From NCBI RefSeq assembly GCF_012932145.1, contig NZ_MWOK01000001.1:203166-267165 (forward strand): 64,000 bases of DNA, read 5' to 3'. This stretch comes from Acidovorax sp. SRB_14 (GTDB taxonomy: Bacteria; Pseudomonadota; Gammaproteobacteria; Burkholderiales; Burkholderiaceae_C). Each line of letters starts with the position of its first letter. Within the stretch, counting starts at the first letter, position 1. Under the pieces are notes generated by a model, which was not told where the DNA came from, did no database searches, and saw nothing but the letters and a program-made list of their open reading frames with translations. Of this stretch, positions 54,884 through 64,000 are shown one piece after another. Both the position numbers and the translations under genes were made by a program.

Positions 54884-55921
54884 ATGGCTGCCGCACCGCA
54901 GCCAGCCTCCGCGCCCCGGTCCACGCCGCCGCTCGAAGCGGCGCTGCTGCGCGCCTGGCGCCGGCGCGGCGCGCTGGCCTGGGCGCTGTGGCCGCTATCG
55001 CTGCTCTACGGCCTGCTCGTGGCGCTGCGCCGCGCGCTGTACCGCACAGGCCTGCGGCGCGCTGAACACCCGGGTGTGCCGGTCCTCGTGGTCGGCAACG
55101 TGATCGCCGGCGGCGCCGGCAAGACACCCGTCGTGATGGCCGTGGTGCGCCACCTGCAGGCGCAAGGGTGGCAGCCCGGCGTGGTCTCGCGCGGCTACGG
55201 GCGCAGCGCCCACGACTGCCGGCTGGTGCGCGCCGACAGCCTGCCCAGCGAGGTCGGGGACGAGCCCGCACTGATCGCGCGCCGCTGCGGCGTGCCGGTG
55301 GCGGTGGCCCCGCGGCGCATCGACGCCGCGCGCGCCCTGCTGGCGCAGCACCCCGGCACCGACCTGCTGGTCTGTGACGACGGCCTGCAGCACTGGGCGT
55401 TGGCACACGATGTCGCTATCTGCGTGTTCAACGACGGCGGCGTCGGCAATGGCTTCCTGCTGCCCGCCGGCCCGCTGCGCGAGCCCTGGCCGCGCGCCGT
55501 GGACCTGGTCGTGCACGCCGGCCCTGCGCCCGACACCAGCGCGCCCACGTTCGCGCTGCGGCGCCAGCTGGCCGATCACGCCCTGCGCGCCGACGGCCAG
55601 CGCGTGCCGCTGCCCAGCCTGCGCGGCGAACCGCTGCGGGCGGTGGCCGCGATTGCACGGCCCGAAGACTTCTTTGCCATGCTGCGCGCGCAGGGGCTCA
55701 CGCTGGCCGACACGCTGGCGCTGCCGGACCACTTTGATTTTGATAGCTGGAAGCGCCCGTCAGGCGATCCTTTGCGCCTTATTTGCACCGAAAAGGACGC
55801 CGCCAAGCTGTGGCGCCAAAACCCCGATGCGCTGGCCGTTCCGCTGCAGGTGGACATCGATGGCGGCTTCTTTGCCGCACTCGACGCCCTGCTGCGGCGG
55901 ACACTATCATCGCCCTCCTGA
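54884..55921 (+). CDS. lpxK: Tetraacyldisaccharide 4'-kinase
   Basis: 345 residues. Phosphorylates lipid A precursor. N-terminal membrane helix ([20 protein letters not shown]), P-loop [19 protein letters not shown] (about 67-85), [20 protein letters not shown] and [10 protein letters not shown]. Residues about 284-301 ([16 protein letters not shown]) are encoded by a copy of the dispersed repeat and fill the variable stretch between the DH and TEKDA motifs. Follows exbD, precedes trm112. Confidence 0.94.
   Translation: MAAAPQPASAPRSTPPLEAALLRAWRRRGALAWALWPLSLLYGLLVALRRALYRTGLRRAEHPGVPVLVVGNVIAGGAGKTPVVMAVVRHLQAQGWQPGVVSRGYGRSAHDCRLVRADSLPSEVGDEPALIARRCGVPVAVAPRRIDAARALLAQHPGTDLLVCDDGLQHWALAHDVAICVFNDGGVGNGFLLPAGPLREPWPRAVDLVVHAGPAPDTSAPTFALRRQLADHALRADGQRVPLPSLRGEPLRAVAAIARPEDFFAMLRAQGLTLADTLALPDHFDFDSWKRPSGDPLRLICTEKDAAKLWRQNPDALAVPLQVDIDGGFFAALDALLRRTLSSPS
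55734..55787 (-). repeat. Copy of the ~54-bp dispersed repeat inside lpxK
   Basis: TTTTGATAGCTGGAAGCGCC, then CAGGCGATCCTTTGCGCCTT and ATTTGC: the repeat in reverse orientation to the xseA copies. It is fully in frame with lpxK. Confidence 0.72.
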
Positions 55922-55942
55922 ACCCTTCACCACCGCGCCGCC

Positions 55943-56125
55943 ATGGACCCCAAACTGCTTGAACTGCTGGTCTGCCCTGTCACCAAGGGCCCCCTCACCT
56001 ACGACCGCGAGCGCCAGGAACTGGTCTCGCGCAGCGCGCGCCTGGCCTACCCGGTGCGCGACGGCATCCCCGTGCTCCTCGAAAACGAGGCACGCACCCT
56101 GACCGACGAGGAGCTGGAGCAGTGA
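55943..56125 (+). CDS. Trm112-family protein
   Basis: 60 residues. [20 protein letters not shown], then [18 protein letters not shown]: the typical Trm112-like zinc-ribbon remnant with only one Cys pair position left, as usual in proteobacteria. The stop overlaps the kdsB GTG. Probable partner or adaptor of methyltransferases; function in bacteria unclear. Confidence 0.93.
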   Translation: MDPKLLELLVCPVTKGPLTYDRERQELVSRSARLAYPVRDGIPVLLENEARTLTDEELEQ

Positions 56126-56934
56126 GCGCGCCGGCCGGCCCGCCCCCTCCATTCACCGTGCTGATCCCGGCGCGCATGGCATCGAGCCGGCTGCCCGACA
56201 AACCGCTGGCCGACATTGCCGGCCTGCCCATGGTGGTGCGCGTCGCGCGCGCCGCGGCGCGCAGCAGCGCCGCGCGCGTGGTGGTGGCGGCCGACGACGA
56301 GCGCATCCTGCACGCCTGCGCCGCGCACGGCATCCAGGCCGTGGCCACGCGCGCCGACCACCCCAGCGGCAGCGACCGGCTGGCCGAGGCCTGCACGCTG
56401 CTCGGCCTGACGGGCGGCGACATCGTCGTCAATGTGCAAGGCGACGAGCCGCTGATCGATTCGCAGCTCATCAACGCCGTCGCCGCACTGCTGGCCCAGC
56501 ACCCCGAAGCCAGCATGGGCACGGCCGCCCACCCGATTGCGACGCGGGCCGATTTCGACAACCCGAACATCGTCAAGGTCGTGCTGGATGCGCGCGGGCT
56601 GGCGCACTATTTCAGCCGCGCCCCGATCCCGCATGCGCGCGACCTGGCGGACAGCGCCTGGTGGGATGGCCACGCGGCGCAGGCCCAGCCCGGCGTGGCC
56701 GCGCTGGCCGACTTTGCGCCGCTGCGCCACATCGGCATCTACAGCTACCGCGCGCACTTCCTGCGCCGCTTTCCCACCCTGGCCCAGGCGCCCACGGAAG
56801 CCATCGAAGCCCTGGAGCAGCTGCGCGCGCTCTGGCATGGCCACCGCATCGCCGTCCACATCGCAGCCCAGGCCCCGGGCGCCGGTGTGGACACGCCCGA
56901 AGACCTCGAACGCGTGCGCCAGCTGCTGGCCTGA
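56122..56934 (+). CDS. kdsB: 3-deoxy-manno-octulosonate cytidylyltransferase
   Basis: 270 residues. [20 protein letters not shown] (nucleotide binding), [34 protein letters not shown]. Activates Kdo to CMP-Kdo for LPS core. GTG start (56122) overlaps the trm112 stop by 3 bp, indicating coupling. Slightly longer than the E. coli enzyme because of an insertion at about 175-190 ([15 protein letters not shown]). Confidence 0.95.
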   Translation: MSAPAGPPPPFTVLIPARMASSRLPDKPLADIAGLPMVVRVARAAARSSAARVVVAADDERILHACAAHGIQAVATRADHPSGSDRLAEACTLLGLTGGDIVVNVQGDEPLIDSQLINAVAALLAQHPEASMGTAAHPIATRADFDNPNIVKVVLDARGLAHYFSRAPIPHARDLADSAWWDGHAAQAQPGVAALADFAPLRHIGIYSYRAHFLRRFPTLAQAPTEAIEALEQLRALWHGHRIAVHIAAQAPGAGVDTPEDLERVRQLLA

Positions 56935-57088
56935 AGCCGCCAAAAAGCCTTTGACACAGGCGGTGGCGCAGGCGCCCGCCGTCAGCCAGCGCCAAGGATG
57001 TGCGTGCTATCCTTGCCGCCAATGAGAGCGCCACGTCCCCGGACAACCGTGTCCGGGGCCAGTGGCGCCGCTGATTTCACACACTTAG

Positions 57089-57754
<666 letters not shown>

Positions 57755-57780
57755 ACGCCCGCAGGCTTCCGCTCACCGGC

Positions 57781-57805
57781 AACGCCCCGCCCTGCGGGGC
57801 GTTTT
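57781..57805 (+). terminator. Rho-independent terminator of adk
   Basis: A 10-bp perfect stem (AACGCCCCGC with its complement), a 3-base loop, then TTT. It lies 27 bp after the adk stop. Confidence 0.92.
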
Positions 57806-57843
57806 TGCGTGCGCTCCCCCGCGACCAGTCGCTGCGCAGCGGC

Positions 57844-58803
57844 TCAGTGCGGCGCTGCACCCTCCATCAATTCCAGCATCAGCTCGACGCGCGCCTTGAC
57901 CGGACTCAGGCCGGGCAACGCAATAAAAGTGCTTGGCGAACCCGGCACGATCTGCCCCAGAGGGCAGCGCGAGGCCACGCGCACCGCCACGCCTGCGCCC
58001 TCAGCGCGCTCGAGCGCCGCCTGCAATGCAGCGTGCACAGTGCCATTGCCGGTGGCCGCCACCACCAGTCCCTGCACTCCGCTGTGCACCAGCGCATCGA
58101 CCGTGGCGCCGCTCGCGCCGGCGTGGCTCATGGCGATCTCCACGCGCGGCCACTGCGCCCCCTGCGCTATCTTTTCGAGAGCTGCATGTGCTTTACCCAT
58201 CTGAGCTTGCGGCCAATTTTGTGCCAAACGCACCGTTCCCTCCTCGACCCACCCCAGCGGTCCGGCTTCGCCCGAACTGAAGGCGTTGAGCCGGTAGGGG
58301 TGGACTTTCTGCACACCGCGCGCGCCATGCACCTCGCCGGCGCAGGCGACGAGCACGCCCCGCGCGTCCGGCGCGAGGGCGACGGCCACGGCGTCGAGCA
58401 GGTTTTGCGGCCCATCGGGCGCCACGGCGGTCGCGGGGCGCATGGCGCAGGTCATCACGACGGGTTTGTCCGTGCGCAGCACGCGGTGCAGAAACCATGC
58501 GGTTTCTTCCAGCGTGTCGGTGCCGTGCGTGATGACGATGGCGTCCACTGCGGGATCGTCCAGGTGGTGCTGGCAGCGCTGGGCGAGCGCGCCCCACACG
58601 GCACAGTCCATGTCCTTGCTGTCGATCTGCGCCACCTGCTCGGTCACCCAATCCCCACAGGCCTGCGACAGGCCGGGGACCGATTGCCACAGCGCCTGCA
58701 CACCCACCTGGGCCGCGGTATAGCCCACGTTGTCCCCGGCCTCGGCCGCGGTTCCCGCGATCGTGCCGCCTGTGCCCAAAACCACCAATTTCGCAGTACC
58801 CAC
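57844..58803 (-). CDS. L-asparaginase family protein
   Basis: 319 residues. GTGGTIAG near the N-terminus (Thr11 nucleophile) and ITHGTDTLEETAWFL (second Thr, Asp) are diagnostic; TCAMRPATAVAPDGPQNLLDA supplies the catalytic Lys/active-site loop region. No signal peptide, so a cytosolic type. Residues about 194-213 (WPQAQMGKAHAALEKIAQGA) are encoded by a copy of the dispersed repeat. Its start lies 17 bp from a LexA box. Confidence 0.93.
   Translation of the reverse strand: MGTAKLVVLGTGGTIAGTAAEAGDNVGYTAAQVGVQALWQSVPGLSQACGDWVTEQVAQIDSKDMDCAVWGALAQRCQHHLDDPAVDAIVITHGTDTLEETAWFLHRVLRTDKPVVMTCAMRPATAVAPDGPQNLLDAVAVALAPDARGVLVACAGEVHGARGVQKVHPYRLNAFSSGEAGPLGWVEEGTVRLAQNWPQAQMGKAHAALEKIAQGAQWPRVEIAMSHAGASGATVDALVHSGVQGLVVAATGNGTVHAALQAALERAEGAGVAVRVASRCPLGQIVPGSPSTFIALPGLSPVKARVELMLELMEGAAPH
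58165..58222 (-). repeat. Copy of the ~54-bp dispersed repeat inside the asparaginase gene
   Basis: TTTTCGAGAGCTGCATGTGC, then TTTACCCATCTGAGCTTGCG and GCCAATTTTG. It aligns almost base-for-base with the intergenic copy at 41157-41210. The reading frame of the enzyme runs through it. Confidence 0.82.
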
Positions 58804-58820
58804 TTGCGCCCCCCAAAGAA

Positions 58821-58855
58821 CTGGTTAAAAATACAGTTACTGGATTAAAAAACAG
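58821..58855. promoter_or_regulatory. Two tandem LexA boxes
   Basis: CTGGTTAAAAATACAG (58821-58836) and CTGGATTAAAAAACAG (58840-58855) both fit CTG-N10-CAG with AT-rich centres, 19 bp apart. They lie between the divergent asparaginase and lexA genes, as in an autoregulated lexA promoter. Confidence 0.88.
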
Positions 58856-58888
58856 CCATTCCGAATATGGCACTCCCTTGGAGCCTCC

Positions 58889-59563
58889 ATGCACACCCTC
58901 CCCAAGCTCACCGCCCGGCAGCAGCAGATCCTGGACCTGATCCAGAGCGCCATTGCGCGCACCGGGGCCCCTCCCACACGCGCTGAAATCGCGGCCGAGC
59001 TGGGCTTCAAGTCGGCCAACGCGGCCGAAGAACACCTGCAAGCGCTGGCACGCAAGGGCGTCATTGAGCTGGTCAGCGGCACCTCGCGCGGCATCCGCTT
59101 GCACAGCGAGACCGTGCGTTCCATCAACGCCGCACGCGGCAGCCCGTTCCAGTTGCCCCTGGCCGGCCTGAGCCAGCTGGTGCTGCCCCTGGTGGGAAGG
59201 GTCGCTGCCGGATCGCCCATTCTCGCGCAGCAGCACATCGACCAGACCTACTGCGTCGAGAACAGCCTCTTTCAGCACCGCCCCGACTACCTGCTCAAGG
59301 TGCGCGGCATGTCCATGCGCGACGCCGGCATCATGGACGGCGATCTGCTGGCCGTCCAGACCGCGCGCGAAGCGCGCAATGGCCAGATCATCGTCGCGCG
59401 CCTGGGGGACGACGTCACCGTCAAACGCCTGCGCCGCACGGCGCACGCCATCGAACTGCTGCCCGAGAACCCCGACTACCCGGTGATCGTCGTCGAGCCC
59501 GGGGAGGCTTTTGAAATCGAAGGCATCGCGGTCGGTCTGATCCGCAACACCATGCTCATGTAG
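58889..59563 (+). CDS. lexA: SOS repressor LexA
   Basis: 224 residues. DNA-binding helix-turn-helix (1-70, [20 protein letters not shown]), cleavage site Ala107-Gly108 in [10 protein letters not shown], catalytic Ser142 (RGMSMRDAG) and Lys179 (VTVKRLRR). Longer linker than E. coli LexA, usual for beta-proteobacteria. Two LexA boxes immediately upstream. Self-cleaves with RecA during DNA damage. Confidence 0.98.
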   Translation: MHTLPKLTARQQQILDLIQSAIARTGAPPTRAEIAAELGFKSANAAEEHLQALARKGVIELVSGTSRGIRLHSETVRSINAARGSPFQLPLAGLSQLVLPLVGRVAAGSPILAQQHIDQTYCVENSLFQHRPDYLLKVRGMSMRDAGIMDGDLLAVQTAREARNGQIIVARLGDDVTVKRLRRTAHAIELLPENPDYPVIVVEPGEAFEIEGIAVGLIRNTMLM

Positions 59564-59686
59564 GGCCACCTGGCGCACGGCTGCAGGTGGTGGGCGTTGG
59601 GTGGTTTCTTGGAAACCGCTGGCCCTGCAGCAGTGCCAGGTTCCGCAATCCCGCCCGTGTCCACCCTCTGTTGAATGGAGTTCCAC

Positions 59687-60100
59687 ATGGGAATTGCCCT
59701 GCTGGCCGCGTCGGCCTTTGTCCACCCTTTGCACGCCCTGGGTCTCTGGTGGCGGCGCCAAAGGACGCATGCCGCGGCCCCCGCATGCCGTGCCGCAGGC
59801 CCTTCCGTGGCGCGGCACGCTGCACACCCTGGCGCGGCGCTGCGGCATGCCGCCGGCACAACGGTGTCCGACGCGGCAACCGCGGCCGAGAAGCGGGCCC
59901 AACCCTGCGCGACGGCCGCCTCGGAATCGGCCCGCGCGGCCCTGCCCGCCTCTGTGGTCCGCGCCACGGGCCCGCACCGCGCGGTGCGCGTGTTGCGGCG
60001 TTCGGGCACGGGTGGCACCGACCGGCTGGTGATTTCCGGACGCATGGCGGATGTATGCGCCGAACTCGACAGACTGGCCGCGCGCGAAATGCTGCATTGA
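59687..60100 (+). CDS. Hypothetical protein next to lexA
   Basis: 137 residues. N-terminal hydrophobic stretch (IALLAASAFVHPLHALGLWW), an Ala/Arg-rich low-complexity middle, and a compact C-terminus RAVRVLRRSGTGGTDRLVIS plus GRMADVCAELDRLAARE that looks conserved. It follows lexA by 123 bp and has its own TGGAG ribosome site. No recognised domain; it could be an SOS-associated small protein by analogy of position only. Confidence 0.6.
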   Translation: MGIALLAASAFVHPLHALGLWWRRQRTHAAAPACRAAGPSVARHAAHPGAALRHAAGTTVSDAATAAEKRAQPCATAASESARAALPASVVRATGPHRAVRVLRRSGTGGTDRLVISGRMADVCAELDRLAAREMLH

Positions 60101-60173
60101 TCAGCACAGGCACGAGCCCCATTGCGGTTTGTTGCCAGCGCAGTGGTGCAGGTCCGAGGCACAATACCTCGCT

Positions 60174-61181
60174 ATGAATATCGTGATTCTGGACGACTAC
60201 CAGGATGCAGTGCGCAAGCTCCACTGCGCCTCGCGCCTGGACCCTTACAACGCCAAGGTCTACACCAACACCGTCAAAGGCCTGGGACAGCTGTCGGTGC
60301 GATTGAAGGACGCCGACATCATTGTCCTGGTCCGTGAACGCACCCAGATCACGCGCCAACTGGTCGAAAAACTGCCGCGCCTCAAACTGATCTCCCAGAC
60401 CGGCAAGATCGGCCCCCATGTGGACGTGTCTGCCTGTACCGAGCGCGGCATCGCCGTCGCCGAGGGGGTGGGATCGCCGGTCGCCCCGGCCGAATTGACC
60501 TGGGCGCTGATCATGGCCGCCATGCGCCGCCTGCCGCAATACATCGCCAACCTCAAGCACGGCGCATGGCAGCAATCGGGGCTCAGGGCAGGTTCGATGC
60601 CGCCCAATTTCGGCATTGGCAGCGTGCTGCGCGGCAAGACACTGGGCATCTGGGGTTATGGCCGGACCGGCCAGATCGTGGCCGGATATGGCCGCGCCTT
60701 CGGCATGAATGTGCGCATCTGGGGCCGTGAGGCCTCGCGCGCCCAGGCGCTCACCGATGGCTTTCAGGTGGCCAGCACACGCGAGGAGTTTTTCTCGCAA
60801 TGCGACGTGGTGTCGCTGCATTTGCGGCTCAACGACGAGACCCGTGGCAGCATCTCGCTGGAAGACCTGTCCTGCATGAAGCCCACGGCCTTGCTGGTCA
60901 ACACCTCGCGCGCCGAACTGCTCGAGCCCGAAGCACTGATCGCTGCGCTGAACCGGGGCCGCCCGGGGATGGCGGCGGTCGATGTGTTCGAGAGCGAGCC
61001 CATCCTGCAGGGCCATGCCCTGCTGCGCCTGGAAAACTGCATCTGCACGCCGCACATCGGCTATGTGGAGCAAGACAGCTACGAGCTGTACTTTGGCTCG
61101 GCTTTCGACAATGTGGTGAACTACATCAAGGGGACACCGACCAACATCGTGAACCCCGGCGCCTTGCAGGTGCGCCGCTGA
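60174..61181 (+). CDS. D-isomer-specific 2-hydroxyacid dehydrogenase
   Basis: 335 residues. Rossmann motif GIWGYGRTGQIVAGYGRAFG, catalytic Arg in VNTSRAELLEPEAL, Glu in VDVFESEPILQG, His in CTPHIGYVEQDSYE. N-terminal domain shares LDDYQDAVRKLHCASRLDPY with phosphoglycerate-dehydrogenase-like proteins. Substrate uncertain. It is separated from the binding-protein gene by a shared terminator. Confidence 0.9.
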   Translation: MNIVILDDYQDAVRKLHCASRLDPYNAKVYTNTVKGLGQLSVRLKDADIIVLVRERTQITRQLVEKLPRLKLISQTGKIGPHVDVSACTERGIAVAEGVGSPVAPAELTWALIMAAMRRLPQYIANLKHGAWQQSGLRAGSMPPNFGIGSVLRGKTLGIWGYGRTGQIVAGYGRAFGMNVRIWGREASRAQALTDGFQVASTREEFFSQCDVVSLHLRLNDETRGSISLEDLSCMKPTALLVNTSRAELLEPEALIAALNRGRPGMAAVDVFESEPILQGHALLRLENCICTPHIGYVEQDSYELYFGSAFDNVVNYIKGTPTNIVNPGALQVRR

Positions 61182-61199
61182 ACGTTGCCTGCCACACAA

Positions 61200-61227
61200 A
61201 AAAGGCTTCCCGCAGGAAGCCTTTTTA
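61200..61227. terminator. Bidirectional terminator
   Basis: GGCTTCC (61205-61211) pairs with GGAAGCC (61216-61222); A5 before and T5 after allow function in both directions. It lies between convergent genes. Confidence 0.88.
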
Positions 61228-61269
61228 CTGTGCAGCGTTTGGCCGGCGCCCGGCCTAAACGCTCTCGTG

Positions 61270-62400
61270 TCAGTTCAGAGACACCTTTTTTCCGTCCTTG
61301 TAGGTGTACAAGGTGATGGCCGGATTTTTCATTTCGCCATTGGGCTCAAAGGCGATATTGGCGGTCACGCCCTTGTAGTTGGACTTTTGCAGCTCAGGGA
61401 TATAGACCTTGGGATCCCACGAGTTGGCCCGCTTCATCGCATCGACCAGCAGCATGGTCGCGTCATAGGTGTAGGGGCTGTAAATCTGGAACTGGCCAGG
61501 GTACTTGGCGTCGTAGCGTGCCTTCCAGGCCATGCCACCAGGCATCTTGGCCAGCGACGAGCCGCCTTCGGCGCAGATCACGTTGCCCAGTGTCTTGGCA
61601 CCCGCTGACAACTTGGCAAGTTCGGCCGTGCAGATGCCGTCGCCACCGAAGTACTTGACGTTGGACAGGCCGAGCTGCTCCATCTGGCGCAGCATGGGTC
61701 CGCCCTGCGGGTCCATGCCACCGAAGAAAATGGCGTCGGGATTTTTGGATTTGATGGCCGTCAGAATGGCCATGAAATCGGTGGCTTTGTCGGTGGTGAA
61801 CTGCTCGTCGACGATCTGCATGCCCTTGGCTGCGGCCGTCTTCTTGAACACCTCTGCCACACCCTGACCGTAGGCAGTACGGTCGTCGATCATGGCGACT
61901 TTCTTCAGCTTGAGCGTATCGGCAGCGTAGGTCGCCAAGCCAGCGCCCAGCGCCAGGTCGTTGGCAATGATGCGGTACGTGGTCTTGTAGCCCGGTTTGG
62001 TCAGATTGGGGTTGGTGGCTGCGCCCGTGACGTGGGGAATGCCGCAGTCGTTGTAGACCTTGGACGCTGGAATGGTGGTGCCCGAGTTCAAATGCCCGAC
62101 CACGCCGGCCACTTTGGCGTCGCACAGTTTCTGTGCCGCAGCCGTTCCCTGCTTGGGATCCGCAGCGTCGTCTTCCGCCTGCAACTCGAATTTGATCTTC
62201 TTGCCCGCAATGGTGATGCCTTGCGTGTTCAGATCATCCACAGCCATGCGTGCGCCGTTTTCGTTGTCCTTGCCGTAGTGAGCCTGGGGTCCGGATACGG
62301 GTCCCACGTGGCCAATTTTGATCACCTGTTCTTGTGCAGAGGCGATGCCGGCAACCGCCGCGATAGCGGCAGCTACGGTCAGTTTCAACTTGAGTTGCAT
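61270..62400 (-). CDS. Branched-chain amino-acid ABC transporter binding protein
   Basis: 376 residues. Signal peptide (KLKLTVAAAIAAVAGIASAQ), then a periplasmic type I binding fold: IKIGHVGPVSGPQAHYGKDN, LNSGTTIPASKVYNDCGIPH, KVAMIDDRTAYGQGVAEVFK, FQIYSPYTYDATMLLVDAMK. LivJ/LivK-like; the permease and ATPase genes are not adjacent. GGAG ribosome site 8 bp before the ATG. Confidence 0.95.
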   Translation of the reverse strand: MQLKLKLTVAAAIAAVAGIASAQEQVIKIGHVGPVSGPQAHYGKDNENGARMAVDDLNTQGITIAGKKIKFELQAEDDAADPKQGTAAAQKLCDAKVAGVVGHLNSGTTIPASKVYNDCGIPHVTGAATNPNLTKPGYKTTYRIIANDLALGAGLATYAADTLKLKKVAMIDDRTAYGQGVAEVFKKTAAAKGMQIVDEQFTTDKATDFMAILTAIKSKNPDAIFFGGMDPQGGPMLRQMEQLGLSNVKYFGGDGICTAELAKLSAGAKTLGNVICAEGGSSLAKMPGGMAWKARYDAKYPGQFQIYSPYTYDATMLLVDAMKRANSWDPKVYIPELQKSNYKGVTANIAFEPNGEMKNPAITLYTYKDGKKVSLN

Positions 62401-62533
62401 AGGAATCTCCAGTAAAGATAAACGCCGAGAATTTATTTTTGTGCCTCAGCGCTGGCGAACATATCGCAGTTTCCGTGCCGAGGCACTAGGGAACACGATG
62501 AAATGCAAGAGAAACCACAGGGGGAATACCCTG

Positions 62534-62953
62534 TTACCTTTTGATGTTTTCAACAACTGCACCGGCCGTCAGTTCGTCGGCCACCGCCTCGAAAACCGCC
62601 TGCCGCACCACCGACTCGATTTCTTCCCGCAAACGGGGCACTACCGAGCGTGTCTGCTCCTGCACGACCGTGGCGATGGCGTCGCGCAGGCGCTGGTCCA
62701 GCACCACATCCACGCGCTGCATGATCCGGTGCACCAGCAACTCTTCCACGTCCTCGGGCAGCCCCGGCGGCGCCAGCGCGGCGGCGGGCACCGGCTGCGC
62801 CGCGGCAGAAGCCCACGCGGGACTGTCACCCGATGCACTCGCGGGCACCGGAGGAGCCTCTTCCGCCCCATCGGGCGCCAGGGCCGGGGACCACTGCACC
62901 ACCTCTGTGAGCGTGGGCACAAAACGGGGCGGGGTCTTGGAGGGCGTGCTCAT
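62534..62953 (-). CDS. Conserved protein downstream of holC (DUF2486-like)
   Basis: 139 residues. Pro/Ala-rich first half; helical second half with LPEDVEELLVHRIMQRVDVV and VVPRLREEIESVVRQAVFEA. The helical part suggests an oligomeric or partner-binding role. It follows holC by 10 bp in the pepA-holC unit. The family name is tentative. Confidence 0.65.
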   Translation of the reverse strand: MSTPSKTPPRFVPTLTEVVQWSPALAPDGAEEAPPVPASASGDSPAWASAAAQPVPAAALAPPGLPEDVEELLVHRIMQRVDVVLDQRLRDAIATVVQEQTRSVVPRLREEIESVVRQAVFEAVADELTAGAVVENIKR

Positions 62954-62963
62954 GGGAGGACTT

Positions 62964-63395
62964 TCAGCGCTTGAGCACCAGGTCGTGGCGAACGATCTCA
63001 TAGCCGCGCCCTGCGTAATGGCGCCAGCGCGTGCGGGCGCCTTGCCGGTCGGCCTCGTCGCTGGCGCTCACCACTTCCACCAGCCGCGCAAAGCTGCCAA
63101 AACCCTGCGGCACTTCGCCACCCAGATTGAGCAACACGTCATGGTGTGGTGCCTGGCGCGGGTCTTCGAGCAATACGACGGGGGACGCCGCGAGCAGCTC
63201 CGGGCCGCCGTCGATGCCGCAATGGGCAACGAAGTCGTGGGGCGCCATGTGCCACAGCATGCGGTCCAAGGTGTCCAGCACGGGTGCGGGCGCCGCGATC
63301 ACCAGGCGCAGGTCGCTGCGCACCAGTTTCCGAGCAAACCGGCAGGCATAGGCCAGCTTGTCCGGCGCGTTGAAATGGAAGGCGACCTCCGTCAT
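62964..63395 (-). CDS. holC: DNA polymerase III chi subunit
   Basis: 143 residues. VAFHFNAPDKLAYACRFARK, LDRMLWHMAPHDFVAHCGID, ASPVVLLEDPRQAPHHDVLL, and RWRHYAGRGYEIVRHDL form the HolC/chi pattern. Chi links the clamp loader to single-strand-binding protein. It follows pepA by 7 bp, a classic arrangement. Confidence 0.93.
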   Translation of the reverse strand: MTEVAFHFNAPDKLAYACRFARKLVRSDLRLVIAAPAPVLDTLDRMLWHMAPHDFVAHCGIDGGPELLAASPVVLLEDPRQAPHHDVLLNLGGEVPQGFGSFARLVEVVSASDEADRQGARTRWRHYAGRGYEIVRHDLVLKR

Positions 63396-63402
63396 GACGG
63401 GC

Positions 63403-64000
<598 letters not shown>

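Overview
The window looks like a chromosomal segment of a GC-rich betaproteobacterium of the Comamonadaceae type (Acidovorax/Simplicispira-like). This rests on gene order and protein character (smc-zipA; exbB-exbD-lpxK-trm112-kdsB-adk; lexA; pepA-holC), on two PEP-CTERM proteins, and on a roughly 54-bp dispersed repeat. It is inference, not a database match. No rRNA, tRNA or CRISPR array was seen.

Layout. 1-4.7 kb: zipA and smc, minus strand. 4.7-7.5 kb: two PEP-CTERM secreted proteins, each behind a sigma-54-like promoter, separated and followed by decayed DNA that includes a small fossil of smc. 7.5-20.7 kb: an AT-richer island with a two-component system (plus strand) facing a 13-gene Tad/Flp pilus locus (minus strand: flp2-tadV-rcpC-rcpA-lipoprotein-flp1-tadG-tadE-tadE-tadZ-tadA-tadB-tadC). 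21-28 kb: stress-type small proteins, an L,D-transpeptidase, a Pat-like acyl-CoA synthetase/acetyltransferase, a PAS-GAF-GGDEF protein and a CopD-like protein. 28.3-33.3 kb: a MarR-controlled tripartite drug efflux operon (marR-nodT-emrA-emrB). 33.4-36.9 kb: DUF3309, a ParD-like/zeta toxin-antitoxin pair, a DUF1579-like protein, a TRIC channel and a gutted M20 amidohydrolase. 37-43 kb: a LysR regulator divergent from valine-catabolism genes (mmsA, acyl-CoA dehydrogenase, mmsB) with small proteins between them. 43-53 kb: CuZn-SOD, TonB receptor, two unrelated NADP-isocitrate dehydrogenases, DUF192, Fe-SOD and xseA. 53.7-57.8 kb: exbBD-lpxK-trm112-kdsB-adk. 57.8-64 kb: asparaginase divergent from lexA with two LexA boxes between, a D-2-hydroxyacid dehydrogenase, a branched-chain amino-acid binding protein, and the holC/pepA end.

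Working together. The Tad proteins form a complete-looking fimbrial secretion machine except for a recognisable TadD. The adjacent sensor kinase/LuxR regulator probably controls it, but the sensor has lost its ATP-lid motifs. The mmsA/acyl-CoA dehydrogenase/mmsB set makes a valine/isobutyrate degradation module under LysR control.

Most unusual: a ~54-bp repeat occurs between genes and also inside the reading frames of xseA (twice), lpxK and an asparaginase gene, where it appears to be translated.
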